From Ichthyophonus hoferi (taxonomy: Eukaryota > Opisthokonta > Ichthyosporea > Ichthyophonida > Ichthyophonidae), in NCBI GenBank assembly GCA_002751075.1, contig NAOQ01000004.1:411195-433729 (forward strand): a stretch of 22,535 bases of DNA, given 5' to 3'. The position numbers and the translations under genes are program-made. This document shows positions 1 to 17,800 of this stretch, piece after piece; positions within the stretch are counted from its first letter, which is position 1; each line of letters starts with the position of its first letter. A model generated the notes under the pieces. It did not search any database, was not told the origin of the DNA, and worked only from the letters and a program-made list of their open reading frames with translations.

Positions 1-284
1 AATAGTATGTATGATAGTGTGTATGATAGTAAGTATAATAGTAAGTATAATAATGTGTATAATAGTATGTATAGTAAGTATAATAGTATATATGATAGTA
101 AGTATAATAGTGTGTATAATAATGTGTATATGTGTATAACAGTATGTATGATGGTAAGTATAATAGTACGCATAATAGTATACATAATAGCAGGTATAAT
201 AATATGTATAATAATATGTATAATAGTAAGTATAATAGTATGTAGGATAGTACGTATAATAGTGTGTATAATAGTATGTATATA
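1..284. repeat. 12-bp minisatellite, about 23 degenerate copies
   Basis: Unit close to GTATAATAGTAA/G with frequent single changes and occasional length shifts. It lies in POLR3B intron 15. The repeat lacks stops in some frames and so makes a long spurious ORF of Tyr-Asn-Ser-X repeats. Confidence 0.9.
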
Positions 285-522
285 TGTGAATTTGCATGGG
301 CTGGTTTATTTTCCTGCATGAACCAACAAGAAACCTTTATGTCTATTCCCATTATAGCAATACTTTATTACCTATATAACATAGTCCCACTACAGACAGA
401 CAATTCAATCTTCAATCCCAGCGTGCTTATCTTTCTCTCCGCACCCTCCTTCTATTTCTTCTTTATACTCATACTGTTATACACTACTCACATCGCACCA
501 CCTTAAATAATAGTCAACCTAC

Positions 523-9660
<9,138 letters not shown>

Positions 9661-9669
9661 GGTTAAGGC

Positions 9670-9699
9670 TTATATCAAGTTATAGTTAGTAGCTACCAT
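9670..9699 (-). other. Upstream ORF of nine codons before POLR3B
   Basis: ATG GTA GCT ... ATA TAA encodes MVATNYNLI and stops 9 nt before the main ATG. Its ATG context is CACATGG, reasonable for initiation. It would be in the mRNA whether or not the candidate 62-nt intron is used. Confidence 0.3.
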
Positions 9700-9703
9700 G
9701 TGC

Positions 9704-9765
9704 CTAATGCGAAAAATGTAAAAAATAAAAAAATAAAAAGCAAGCAGTAATATTCACTACACTAC
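9704..9765 (-). other. Candidate 62-nt intron in the POLR3B 5' UTR
   Basis: On the minus strand a donor-like CCAGG|GTAGTG at 9765 is followed by a T-rich tract and CGCATTAG|GCAC at 9705-9704. The tract is the best pyrimidine run near the start codon. Not confirmed by any transcript. Confidence 0.3.
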
Positions 9766-9920
9766 CCTGGTGGCCTATAACTACAACACCTAATGCTAAC
9801 AACAACGTGAAGGCATATGCTATATGATATAATAATTATATAATCGCCTACAATTATACTATATTATACACTACAATCTACAATCTACATTCGCAGGTGT
9901 ACATTGTACATGCAGGTCCC

Positions 9921-9941
9921 ATGACCTCATAATGAGGTCAT
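9921..9941. promoter_or_regulatory. 21-bp perfect palindrome of TGACCT/AGGTCA half sites
   Basis: ATGACCTCAT, one A, ATGAGGTCAT: two perfectly complementary 10-bp arms. It reads as an everted pair of AGGTCA half sites 7 bp apart (nuclear-receptor type), or as two TGAGGTCA sites (variant CRE, bZIP type). It lies 261 bp upstream of the POLR3B ATG. Function is inferred. Confidence 0.45.
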
Positions 9942-9944
9942 CTA

Positions 9945-9950
9945 CACGTG
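9945..9950. promoter_or_regulatory. CACGTG E-box
   Basis: Canonical bHLH-zip (Myc/Max/USF) site 4 bp from the palindrome at 9921-9941 and about 285 bp upstream of the POLR3B ATG. A 6-mer alone is weak evidence; the clustering with other motifs raises it slightly. Confidence 0.35.
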
Positions 9951-9963
9951 AGAGTGGCCCTTT

Positions 9964-9999
9964 GATTGGCTATTAGGAAGAAGTAGGCGGTACAATTGG
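9964..9999 (-). promoter_or_regulatory. Pair of CCAAT boxes
   Basis: On the POLR3B strand CCAAT occurs at 9969-9965 (AGCCAATC, a good NF-Y core) and at 9999-9995 (ACCAATTG), 30 bp apart. NF-Y sites commonly occur as spaced pairs in housekeeping promoters. No TATA box is convincingly placed. Confidence 0.35.
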
Positions 10000-10027
10000 T
10001 GATAATTGAAATATGCGTTATATTTGC

Positions 10028-10054
10028 TATAAATATTATAAATATTATAAATAT
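10028..10054 (+). repeat. Three perfect copies of TATAAATAT
   Basis: Direct tandem 9-mer, TATA-box-like on the plus strand. It lies about 3.1 kb from the DCTN1 start, so a core-promoter role for that gene is unlikely. Could be chance low complexity. Confidence 0.6.
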
Positions 10055-10216
10055 GAACTCGGAATGGATTTGCTATTCATCGTTGACAAGTTTTGTTAAT
10101 TAGACATTATGTTTGAAACAATTAGTTAGCAATAAATAAAAATGATATATGCAGAGTTCTTATTTATATTCCTTTTATTATTTGAATGGTTATTATAGTC
10201 TTATTTTGAACTTTAT

Positions 10217-10270
10217 CAGCCTGGATCGAATTGGACCGGATGCAAGCAGGTCCAATTTGATCCTCTTCTG
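10217..10270. repeat. Inverted repeat with 15-bp arms
   Basis: Arm 10223-10237 (GGATCGAATTGGACC) and arm 10249-10263 (GGTCCAATTTGATCC) pair at 14 of 15 positions, the exception being a G:T wobble, around an 11-nt loop. CAG at 10217-10219 and CTG at 10268-10270 extend the stem past a small internal loop. Confidence 0.65.
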
Positions 10271-10275
10271 ACCCA

Positions 10276-10293
10276 CGAACCTTTAATGGTTCG
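10276..10293. repeat. Short inverted repeat CGAACC/GGTTCG
   Basis: Six-bp arms around a 6-nt TTTAAT loop, 13 bp from the end of the larger inverted repeat. GGTTCG resembles a tRNA T-loop, but there is no tRNA cloverleaf around it. Confidence 0.4.
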
Positions 10294-11710
10294 ACATGCA
10301 ATAGTCGCTCATTAAAGTACAAATCAAAAAACAAAAACAAAAAAGTATTACGTACGATTAAAAATGCATTTTATCCCTCCTATAAAAAGATCTTACACAA
10401 ATGCGTTATCGCCTGATGTGGATAAGTAATCTCAGAGCTATTACAAATGATTATACTAGTGTGCTATTTTAGAATTTTATGTTAACATGCAATATGTTTA
10501 ATTGCCATGTTATGCATACTAATATGCCTCTAAAGACCTGTTTCCCCATGCCACGTTGGCTTAGAATCATTGCTATTATCAAAATTATCTCATAGTTGAT
10601 TAAGCAGTCAATGAATAAGTTTTAATTTATACCTCAATTTTTCTTCAATAGACAAAATAGCTAATAGTAAACATCACTACCATGTAGAAGCAATTATCAA
10701 TTATCCGTTTTGATTTCATTAGTTTGGGTTTACTTATCTAATAAAATTTAATAACCAAATATTAATCTCCAGACTGATTAATCAAACATAACCAATAATG
10801 CCTTTCAGAACGCATCTACTATGCATTTATTATTTTAATACAAATTTCTTATACGGCATAGTCATAAAGAGGGTTGGGGATGGTAAAGATTTTAACCAAT
10901 TAAAATAATACTAAAAATACGGTGATAAAATAAAAGCTAGTATCAACTTGCTAAAATGAGGTGTTAAGTTGTGTGTATATATTTCCAAAACTGTACTCCA
11001 TTTGGGTATTGTGCAATTGTGGAATCTATTAACTTAATTTTTTTTAATTGGACTATTTACTCTGTCTATCCGTATTGTAAGTCTTTTTATAATAATATTA
11101 CATATTTATAAAGCCATACAATGAAGTATCTGAATTAATCAAATAATTTTTTTTTCTAACACTCTCTAATCCTACTCTATTCTTCATATATATTGTGATA
11201 AATAAATAATTGTAAACCAAATTGACAATAGCATCTTTACATATATGGGATATACTATAGTTTTTATCAGTATATCTTTTTATGAGAAAGATCATAAAGA
11301 GACTAGATTATTTTATAAAATTTGCTTATTTCTTTACTTAAAGTATCCCAACAAGTGGAAAAATATTTAAAGATTTATTAGGTATATGTAAGTAGATTGA
11401 GTTGAAATATTCTAATTTCTACTCTTTTTGTATATTGGATTGTGTGATTGAAGATAGTTTAAAGAAGAAGGTTTATTTAGTACAAGTGAGTTTCTCAAAA
11501 TGCTACAGGATCATTTGTTACTTTTATCTTTTGCAACGATTACACGTTATTGGAAGTACTTAGTCAATCTAAATGCTTATTTATTTTTCGACTGGCTAAT
11601 ATTGATTCTAAGGCTGCACCTCACAATTTCTTTATGTGTATACCACTTTTCTCTTAGTGTATTTGTTTTTCATGCCCTTATGGCTTGGTTATTCATTGGG
11701 GTTTAATGGT

Positions 11711-11935
11711 TCCTGGAACGTTTTGGGAGATGGTATGTTCATATGCTTTAATTTGAATGCATTTGTTTTATTTGGTGCCACACAGCTAGGTGAAAAATAA
11801 TCTATTACTACAGGGACGTTAGTGTTATTAAAATTTATGAAAACATTAGAACATCCTATTTCCCCGAAGGGCTAAACGGTGCTGCAACATATTTGATCAA
11901 TCTTGGGTACATGAGGATATAAGGCCGTTCCAGGA
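11711..11935. repeat. Distant inverted repeat TCCTGGAACG / CGTTCCAGGA
   Basis: Perfect 10-bp arms at 11711-11720 and 11926-11935, 205 bp apart. They could be the ends of a small non-coding element, but no clear target-site duplication is seen and homology stops at 10 bp. Confidence 0.25.
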
Positions 11936-12166
11936 TCAAATGATTCGTACCAATTACATTTAAATAACCAATGCTATGATCTGTTATGTTATGTTATATT
12001 ATGATATAATATCATATGATATTGTATGAAGCAATTCAACCTTTTTTTATTTTATATGCCATGTCAGGGTATGACAGGATGTACACCATAAGGACCTAAA
12101 ACCCTATTCCTATGTACTCGGATCTTACTCCTTCATTAGATTAATTAAAATGCCATTATCCAAATT

Positions 12167-12232
12167 TGTGTCATTAGCCTCCTTAGGCACTAGCCTCATT
12201 AGTGCAACATTAGCCGAATTAATGTGTCATTA
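12167..12232. repeat. Repeat cluster: direct TGTGTCATTA and CATTAGCC copies with a hairpin
   Basis: TGTGTCATTA occurs at 12167-12176 and 12223-12232; CATTAGCC at 12172-12179 and 12208-12215. Between them GCACTA (12187-12192) pairs with TAGTGC (12200-12205). A compact self-similar patch of unknown meaning. Confidence 0.4.
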
Positions 12233-12240
12233 TTATAATT

Positions 12241-12249
12241 AAGATGGCG
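12241..12249 (+). promoter_or_regulatory. YY1-like motif AAGATGGCG
   Basis: Matches the core of the YY1 consensus AAGATGGCGGC, often just downstream of housekeeping start sites. It is 904 bp before the DCTN1 ATG. Relevant only if DCTN1 has a spliced or long 5' UTR. Confidence 0.25.
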
Positions 12250-12291
12250 CAATTATATCCCACAATTTAAATATTTTTAGCGGTCATACAT

Positions 12292-12315
12292 AATAATAAT
12301 AATATTATTATTATT
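12292..12315. repeat. 24-bp perfect palindrome (AAT)4(ATT)4
   Basis: Trinucleotide run that switches to its complement at 12303/12304, giving a loopless palindrome. This probably reflects slippage or strand-switching in a microsatellite. Confidence 0.8.
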
Positions 12316-12432
12316 GAGGCTCACAATTTGTAAGGATCTAGCATATATAAATTACTTACTGTTGGTTATATTTTATTTATATTTTTTTATTTTTCTTATT
12401 TTATTTTTGTATTTTATATTTTATATTTGTAG

Positions 12433-12441
12433 ACGGAAGTG
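12433..12441 (+). promoter_or_regulatory. ETS-type motif ACGGAAGTG
   Basis: Near-consensus ETS/GABP site (C-GGAAGTG), a common housekeeping promoter element. It directly follows a long T-rich tract ending TTTGTAG, so the same position could instead be a splice acceptor. About 710 bp upstream of the DCTN1 ATG. Confidence 0.3.
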
Positions 12442-12805
12442 CCCTTCACAGTGTATTATCCGCCTAGGATTACTCAGTGTCCTTTTACACAAGGCCGAGG
12501 TTTGTTTTATTTAGTAGTATCGTAAACCAAATCCACCCTAACACTATTCAGTAACCCTATATTTTAGTGCATCAACGCCTTAAATGTATTTTATTCCTTT
12601 GAGTCCTGGTCCTTCCTGGAGAAATCAATTCAACATAATTTTTGATTAATACAAGGTCACATTCACATTAACTGCACTTACGTTAAAAGAGTATTCACCA
12701 AAATTTGGCTAAACCTAGAATTTACGTCGAGTCTTCTTCCTCCTTCAACATATACATTTCGGTTATACAGCTTACTTGTGATTGGGACCTCCATATGAAG
12801 CATCA

Positions 12806-12859
12806 ATGGCGGCCAACTCCATCTCATTGACATGCATCCTATTAATAATAGTTCATTGA
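12806..12859 (+). other. Short upstream ORF MAANSISLTCILLIIVH
   Basis: Seventeen codons plus stop, ATG in good context (ATCAATGG). It lies about 290 bp before the DCTN1 ATG. Its ATGGCGGCC start also resembles a YY1 site. Whether it is transcribed is unknown. Confidence 0.25.
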
Positions 12860-13140
12860 TTCTTTCAGTTGTCCTTTATTATCCTCTATGTCACTGTCCT
12901 CTTTTCCCTTTTCTCACTTTATTGTTCTAAATACCAACTTTATATATGTGCATTTCTTTCATTTATTATACTGTGCCCGTATAGCTTACACAAAAATACA
13001 TATATGTAGATGATTAAGTATCCTTCTCCACATATATACTTGCTCTTCCCCTTCTCCACCTCTTTCCATTTTTCTATTTTTTACATTAATACCATACATG
13101 CCTCTTTTTCCATCTCCCACACACACCCCCTTCCCATGCA

Positions 13141-13148
13141 CTATACAG
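13141..13148 (+). other. Candidate splice acceptor just before the DCTN1 start codon
   Basis: C/T-rich stretch then CTATACAG|AAACATGG, placing an acceptor 4 nt before the ATG. This suggests an intron in the 5' UTR with a first non-coding exon further upstream. No single donor stands out. Confidence 0.4.
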
Positions 13149-13152
13149 AAAC

Positions 13153-13362
13153 ATGGCGTCAGTAGACCTGGAAGTAGGTGTGCGAGTGCGCTACAAGGAC
13201 ATCAATGGCACAGTAAAATTTGTGGGCAACACAGAGTTTGCTGGAGGAAAATGGGTTGGAATAGAGTTAGACGTTATGGAGGGAAAGAATAGCGGTGCAG
13301 TTCAAGGTGTGCAATACTTCGAGTGTAAGGCCAACCACGGTGTGTTTGTACGTCAATCACAG
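13153..13362 (+). CDS. DCTN1: DCTN1 exon 1: CAP-Gly domain
   Basis: Residues 1-70, phase 0 out. [50 protein letters not shown] and GVFVRQSQ make up a full CAP-Gly fold. The EEY/F-binding motif is GKNSG rather than the usual GKNDG. Ends at RQSQ, the same place the human domain ends. Donor GTAAGA. Confidence 0.97.
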
Positions 13363-14810
13363 GTAAGAATTATAGTATGGTATATAGGTCGTAGTTATAG
13401 TATAATTATAGTTTACTCTATTGGCAGTAGCTATATTATACTTCATTAATAATAATTATACTATACTCATTATAGTCAGTACTCAAAATCTTTACTACTA
13501 TCCTAACATTATCGATGACTTGAATAGAAAACATGTTGGTAAGTCCCTATGAACTAGTGTGTATATAGGAGGTAGCTTGTAGTAGTTGTACTATCTATGA
13601 TATGGAGTGATACTATCCCGCTATAGTCTAGGACTTTCATCAGTATAGCAACAGTGTTTATATTATATATCTATGCTATTAGCGACTATTAAAGACCATT
13701 ACTATTTATATATAGAACTAGGGCTTACCTTATATTTTTATATATTGATAAAATTGAATATATATATATATATATAGCACCAGTGCCTACATTATATCAC
13801 TTGACCCATCAGCTTACACCTTATTCTTCTATATATAGTGTTAAAGACCATCTTTGCAGTGTGAAATAAAATCCGACCCAGTCAAGAACACGAAACAAAC
13901 TATGTTATATGGCAGGACCATATGATTGGCAAACATCATCTATTAATAGCACATATATCCTATCCTATAGGTGCAGGTACTGGCTCCTGCTTCACCAGGA
14001 TTATCAAGGCTCAAGATGCCCTCCTCCCGCGTCCCTACTCCGATTAGTCCCCATTCTTCCTCTCCCTCTCCTTCTCCTACCCCGGTCCCAAATATCTTAA
14101 CCCCTGCACGATCAATGACAGGGTTGAAAAGGCCCACCACCAATGTGACTACTCGACTTGGGAGTACAGAGAAAATAGCACCCTCCCCTACCACCCCTAT
14201 AACAAAGACAGCGGTGGGAAGTTTGGATTACGGTAGAGAGGATACTACAGATAGGCCTATAGGGGTGAGCGCAATTAGGACCGCTGACCCTGGGCCAATT
14301 GGAGATGTACCTTCTGATGCTACTACTAAGGTATGGGTATGATTGCTTAGGAGAATAAATGCTGTACCATACAAGGAAGGGGATATGTGTAAATGTAGTT
14401 ATATGTATACACTTGTACAAGCGTATATATGCGTACACCCTGTCTAACCACCCTCCTCTATGTAGCGTCTGCCCGCAGCAACCCCATCAGTGTATGAGGC
14501 AGCCCTGAAAGAGCTAGGAGATGAGTGCAAGAGATTAAAAGAAACTATAGTCAGTTTAGAAACTAAGAGAGAGGAAGATGCAGTGAAGTTGAAAGAGGCA
14601 GAACGTTTAAAAATAACTTTAGATCAGGTATGCCCTGTTATCTTATTGACTCTTTTGTTTTAAGGGTGTTTATATTGGGTGGGAGGGAGCGGGGGTGGTG
14701 GTGTTATTGTACATGCTTGTGTGATCATGCAGTGATGTGTATAGGCTGGAGTAAGGGGGTTATAGAGTGAAGGAACGAGAGGGAGGGAAGGAGATAGACA
14801 TATACATACA

Positions 14811-14843
<33 letters not shown>

Positions 14844-17800
14844 GTTATATGTATATATATGTACATAAGGTATAATATACGAACGGCTTGTGAATTAGTT
14901 TTCCTGGGATAGAGCAAGGAAAAGCCAGATTCCTTTATAGCTACTTTATCCATATAATTGGATTGTTATCATACACAGCCATGACCACGCTCTTATATTT
15001 CCTGTAAATTGTTTTAGGTTTCAGATAAATATATTTTCATTGTAGTGATCCTTTATAAGAAGCCAATTTTAAAAATCATATGCAGGCATTTTAGTTGGTC
15101 GCTAGTCATGCACGCCTGCATTTCTCTTGATATAGTGCTTTGGTTAAGATGTGAAACGAGGGAAGTTGCTGTTCTGCACTGTGTATTGCTATGTTGTGAG
15201 GGACTATAGTATAGTATAATATCGTATAGGTGTGTATGGGGATATGTTTATAACCAGGGGTATGTGTGGCTTTGCTTCCTACATCCTCCAGCCGCAACGT
15301 CTTGATGCTGCCACCTTTTTTTGTTATAAACAAGTCCTAGGGCAGGATATATGCATGTATGTATGCATGTAAACACATATCAAGCAATTGTAGTACTTAT
15401 AGTCATAGCTACTATACCAAATTATACCCATATACCTATATACTTTGCCATCACTCTGCTGTAATAACGCTAACAGGTTGGTAACACTATAGATGAGTGA
15501 GTATAAGATCAAATGGGCTGCAGCTCAGAAGGATATGCAGCATAAACTAAGAGAAGCAGAGAGGAAAGTGAAGGAGACAGAGGAGAAAATGGAGCAGATA
15601 GCCGATGAGGTTGGATTATTTGGGCTCACTGTATTGCTTTTGACACTCTCTTTCTCTTGTTTCGCACACACATACGTACATATATATGGTACTATAGTTT
15701 ATATTTGTATATTATTATAAGATACATGTATGTCATTATAGTTTCTATACATACCGCATTATAGTTGGTATACGTATATTACTAGTGTATATATACAGTG
15801 TGTTTCTCTATTGGTAGGCATCCATCCTCCCTCTCTATCTATCCTTTTATATAGCCCTTCTTAATACCCCAAGTCTTTATCTTTTGAGCTAGTACTTATC
15901 TTATTAATTAATAGCCATCACTATATTATTATAATTGTATTTTAATTTTTTAATTCTAACCAATATGCACTTCATATTAAAACCCATACACCTAATCATA
16001 GATGGCTATTCTTAGCGAGACCGCGGAAATGGCGACATTAGATAAAGAGATGTCAGAGGAACAATTGGATATGCTTAAAGCAGAGAATATACAATTGAAG
16101 GTGAGATGCGATTGGATGGTTAAACCGGTGTTATGTTATATAGATATATAGATATAATGATACAAGCACGATCATTAATATTTAGCTGGTCTTGGCATAT
16201 TTATTTACCTCCATCCTAATGTAGAATACTGATATAGCAACACTATGGTATATATCCTAGATCGACTACAAATGGGTAGTATAGGGCAATAAAAGTTATA
16301 ATTTTATAAATATACTAACCAATCATAGTGCTTATTACCATATAGAGGTACTATGGTATATATCTTAGGTATGATACCATTGGGTAGTATAGAGCAATAA
16401 AAGGAGTTATAATTTATAAATATATCAACCCGTGTGCTTATTTCAATATAGCATTACTATGGTATATATTCTAAACAAGATACCATTGGGTAGTATAGAA
16501 CAGTAAAAGAAGTTATAATTTTATAAATATATTAATTAATTAATTACGCTTATTACAATATATCCACACAGGAACAAGTTGAAGAAATGACGCTTGATAT
16601 GGAAATTCTCCAGGTAAGGGCTAGATGGTGGTTGGTGTTTTGTATTATGTTTGGTTTTTTTGCCTATATATATTTATAGTATCATAGTCTACTTGTGTTG
16701 GCTGAGTTTTCTATCTATGCAATGATTTTATGGATTATATAGATCATACGTACTATGTTTATTAGATTTCTACTTTTACTACATATACAGGTATGTATAT
16801 GTGTATGTATAGACTAACAGCTATCTCTAATTTATCTCATTATATAACACACATATATCTGCTAGCCTATCATATCTACATAACTATTAACTAATAGTCC
16901 TTAATATATCCTTAATCATCTTAATCATATGTTATATGAACTCTAAACCAATACAAAATTCTAACGATCACGTGATGCAGGTGGAAGGACCAATGGAAGG
17001 CACTGGTGTGACACAAGGCCAATACAAGCAGCTGGAGGCACAGTGTGAGCGATTTAAAGAAGCCTTAGCTAGGCTACGAGATATGACTCACGCAGAAAAG
17101 ATGGAAATGCAACATACCATTAAGGAATTGGAACAGGTATGGACTAGGGAATATAAAGGTGGTGGGCATTGTCATGTTATACTATTATATTATTAGTGTC
17201 AATCATAATACTGTATTGTTATTATATGCTACCGTCATACTATTATATTAGTAGATTAGTGTATGATCGTATTGTTTTTCTGTTTTACTATTATATTGTT
17301 GTATTGAACTATTATCGCACTATTATTATGTTATATTTTTGCATTATTATATTATTCTACTGTTATACTATTATAATATCATACGATTATATTATTATAC
17401 TATTTTACTATACTGTTATACTAACTATTATAATATTGTGCTATTATACTATCATACTATTACATCATTATATTATCACATTATTATACAATCAACATGC
17501 CTGATCTTGTACTACGTATATTTAATATTCTCACCTTATGTAACAACCCTGACATATCCTAACATACCCCATTATGACTTTATCACGATAGCGTACCAGC
17601 AAACTAAATGAAATGGAAGCACAAAACACTAAACTGGCACAAGAGTTGGCGGCATCAGAGGAACTGGTAGATGAATTAAACCAACAAGTCGATGATGCAA
17701 TGGGTGCGGAAGAGATGGTAGAAATATTAACGGATAAGAATTTAGATCTGGAGGAAAAAGTATGTGGTTATATATGATATGATTGCTGTAATGTGTATAT

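Larger units (their letters stand above)
9661..13152. other. Divergent intergenic region between POLR3B and DCTN1
   Basis: About 3.5 kb separating the two start codons. All six frames are broken into short ORFs with no recognisable protein, and I see no tRNA-like or rRNA sequence. It lacks the dense TATA-type pentamer arrays of the flanking introns. It must hold both promoters and 5' UTRs. Listed separately: promoter-type motifs at 9921-9999 and 12241-12441, upstream ORFs at both ends, and inverted repeats at 10217-10293, 11711-11935, 12187-12205 and 12292-12315. Confidence 0.7.

Noticed and set aside
7-321. 104-codon ORF of Tyr-Asn-Ser-X repeats
   Set aside because: It is the 12-bp minisatellite read through a stop-free frame inside a POLR3B intron.
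10286-10296. GGTTCGA resembling a tRNA B box
   Set aside because: No acceptor stem, anticodon arm or A box in the right place; it is the arm of a small inverted repeat.
11098-11706. Short ORFs on both strands in the intergenic region (65 and 68 codons)
   Set aside because: AT-rich, hydrophobic, no recognisable family, no splice structure around them.
13943-14194. Reverse-strand ORF with Gly/Glu-rich protein
   Set aside because: Shadow of DCTN1 exon 2; the Pro-rich codons read as Gly/Glu on the other strand.
15493-15495. In-frame ATG opening exon 4 (and again exon 5 at 16002) as an alternative start for a CAP-Gly-less isoform
   Set aside because: A p135 isoform is known in vertebrates, but no promoter-like sequence is seen in introns 3 or 4, and both ATGs follow splice acceptors directly.
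17169-17611. Long Ile/Leu/Tyr-rich ORFs resembling membrane proteins
   Set aside because: They are translations of the TACTATTATA repeat block in DCTN1 intron 7, with no conserved residues and overlapping frames.
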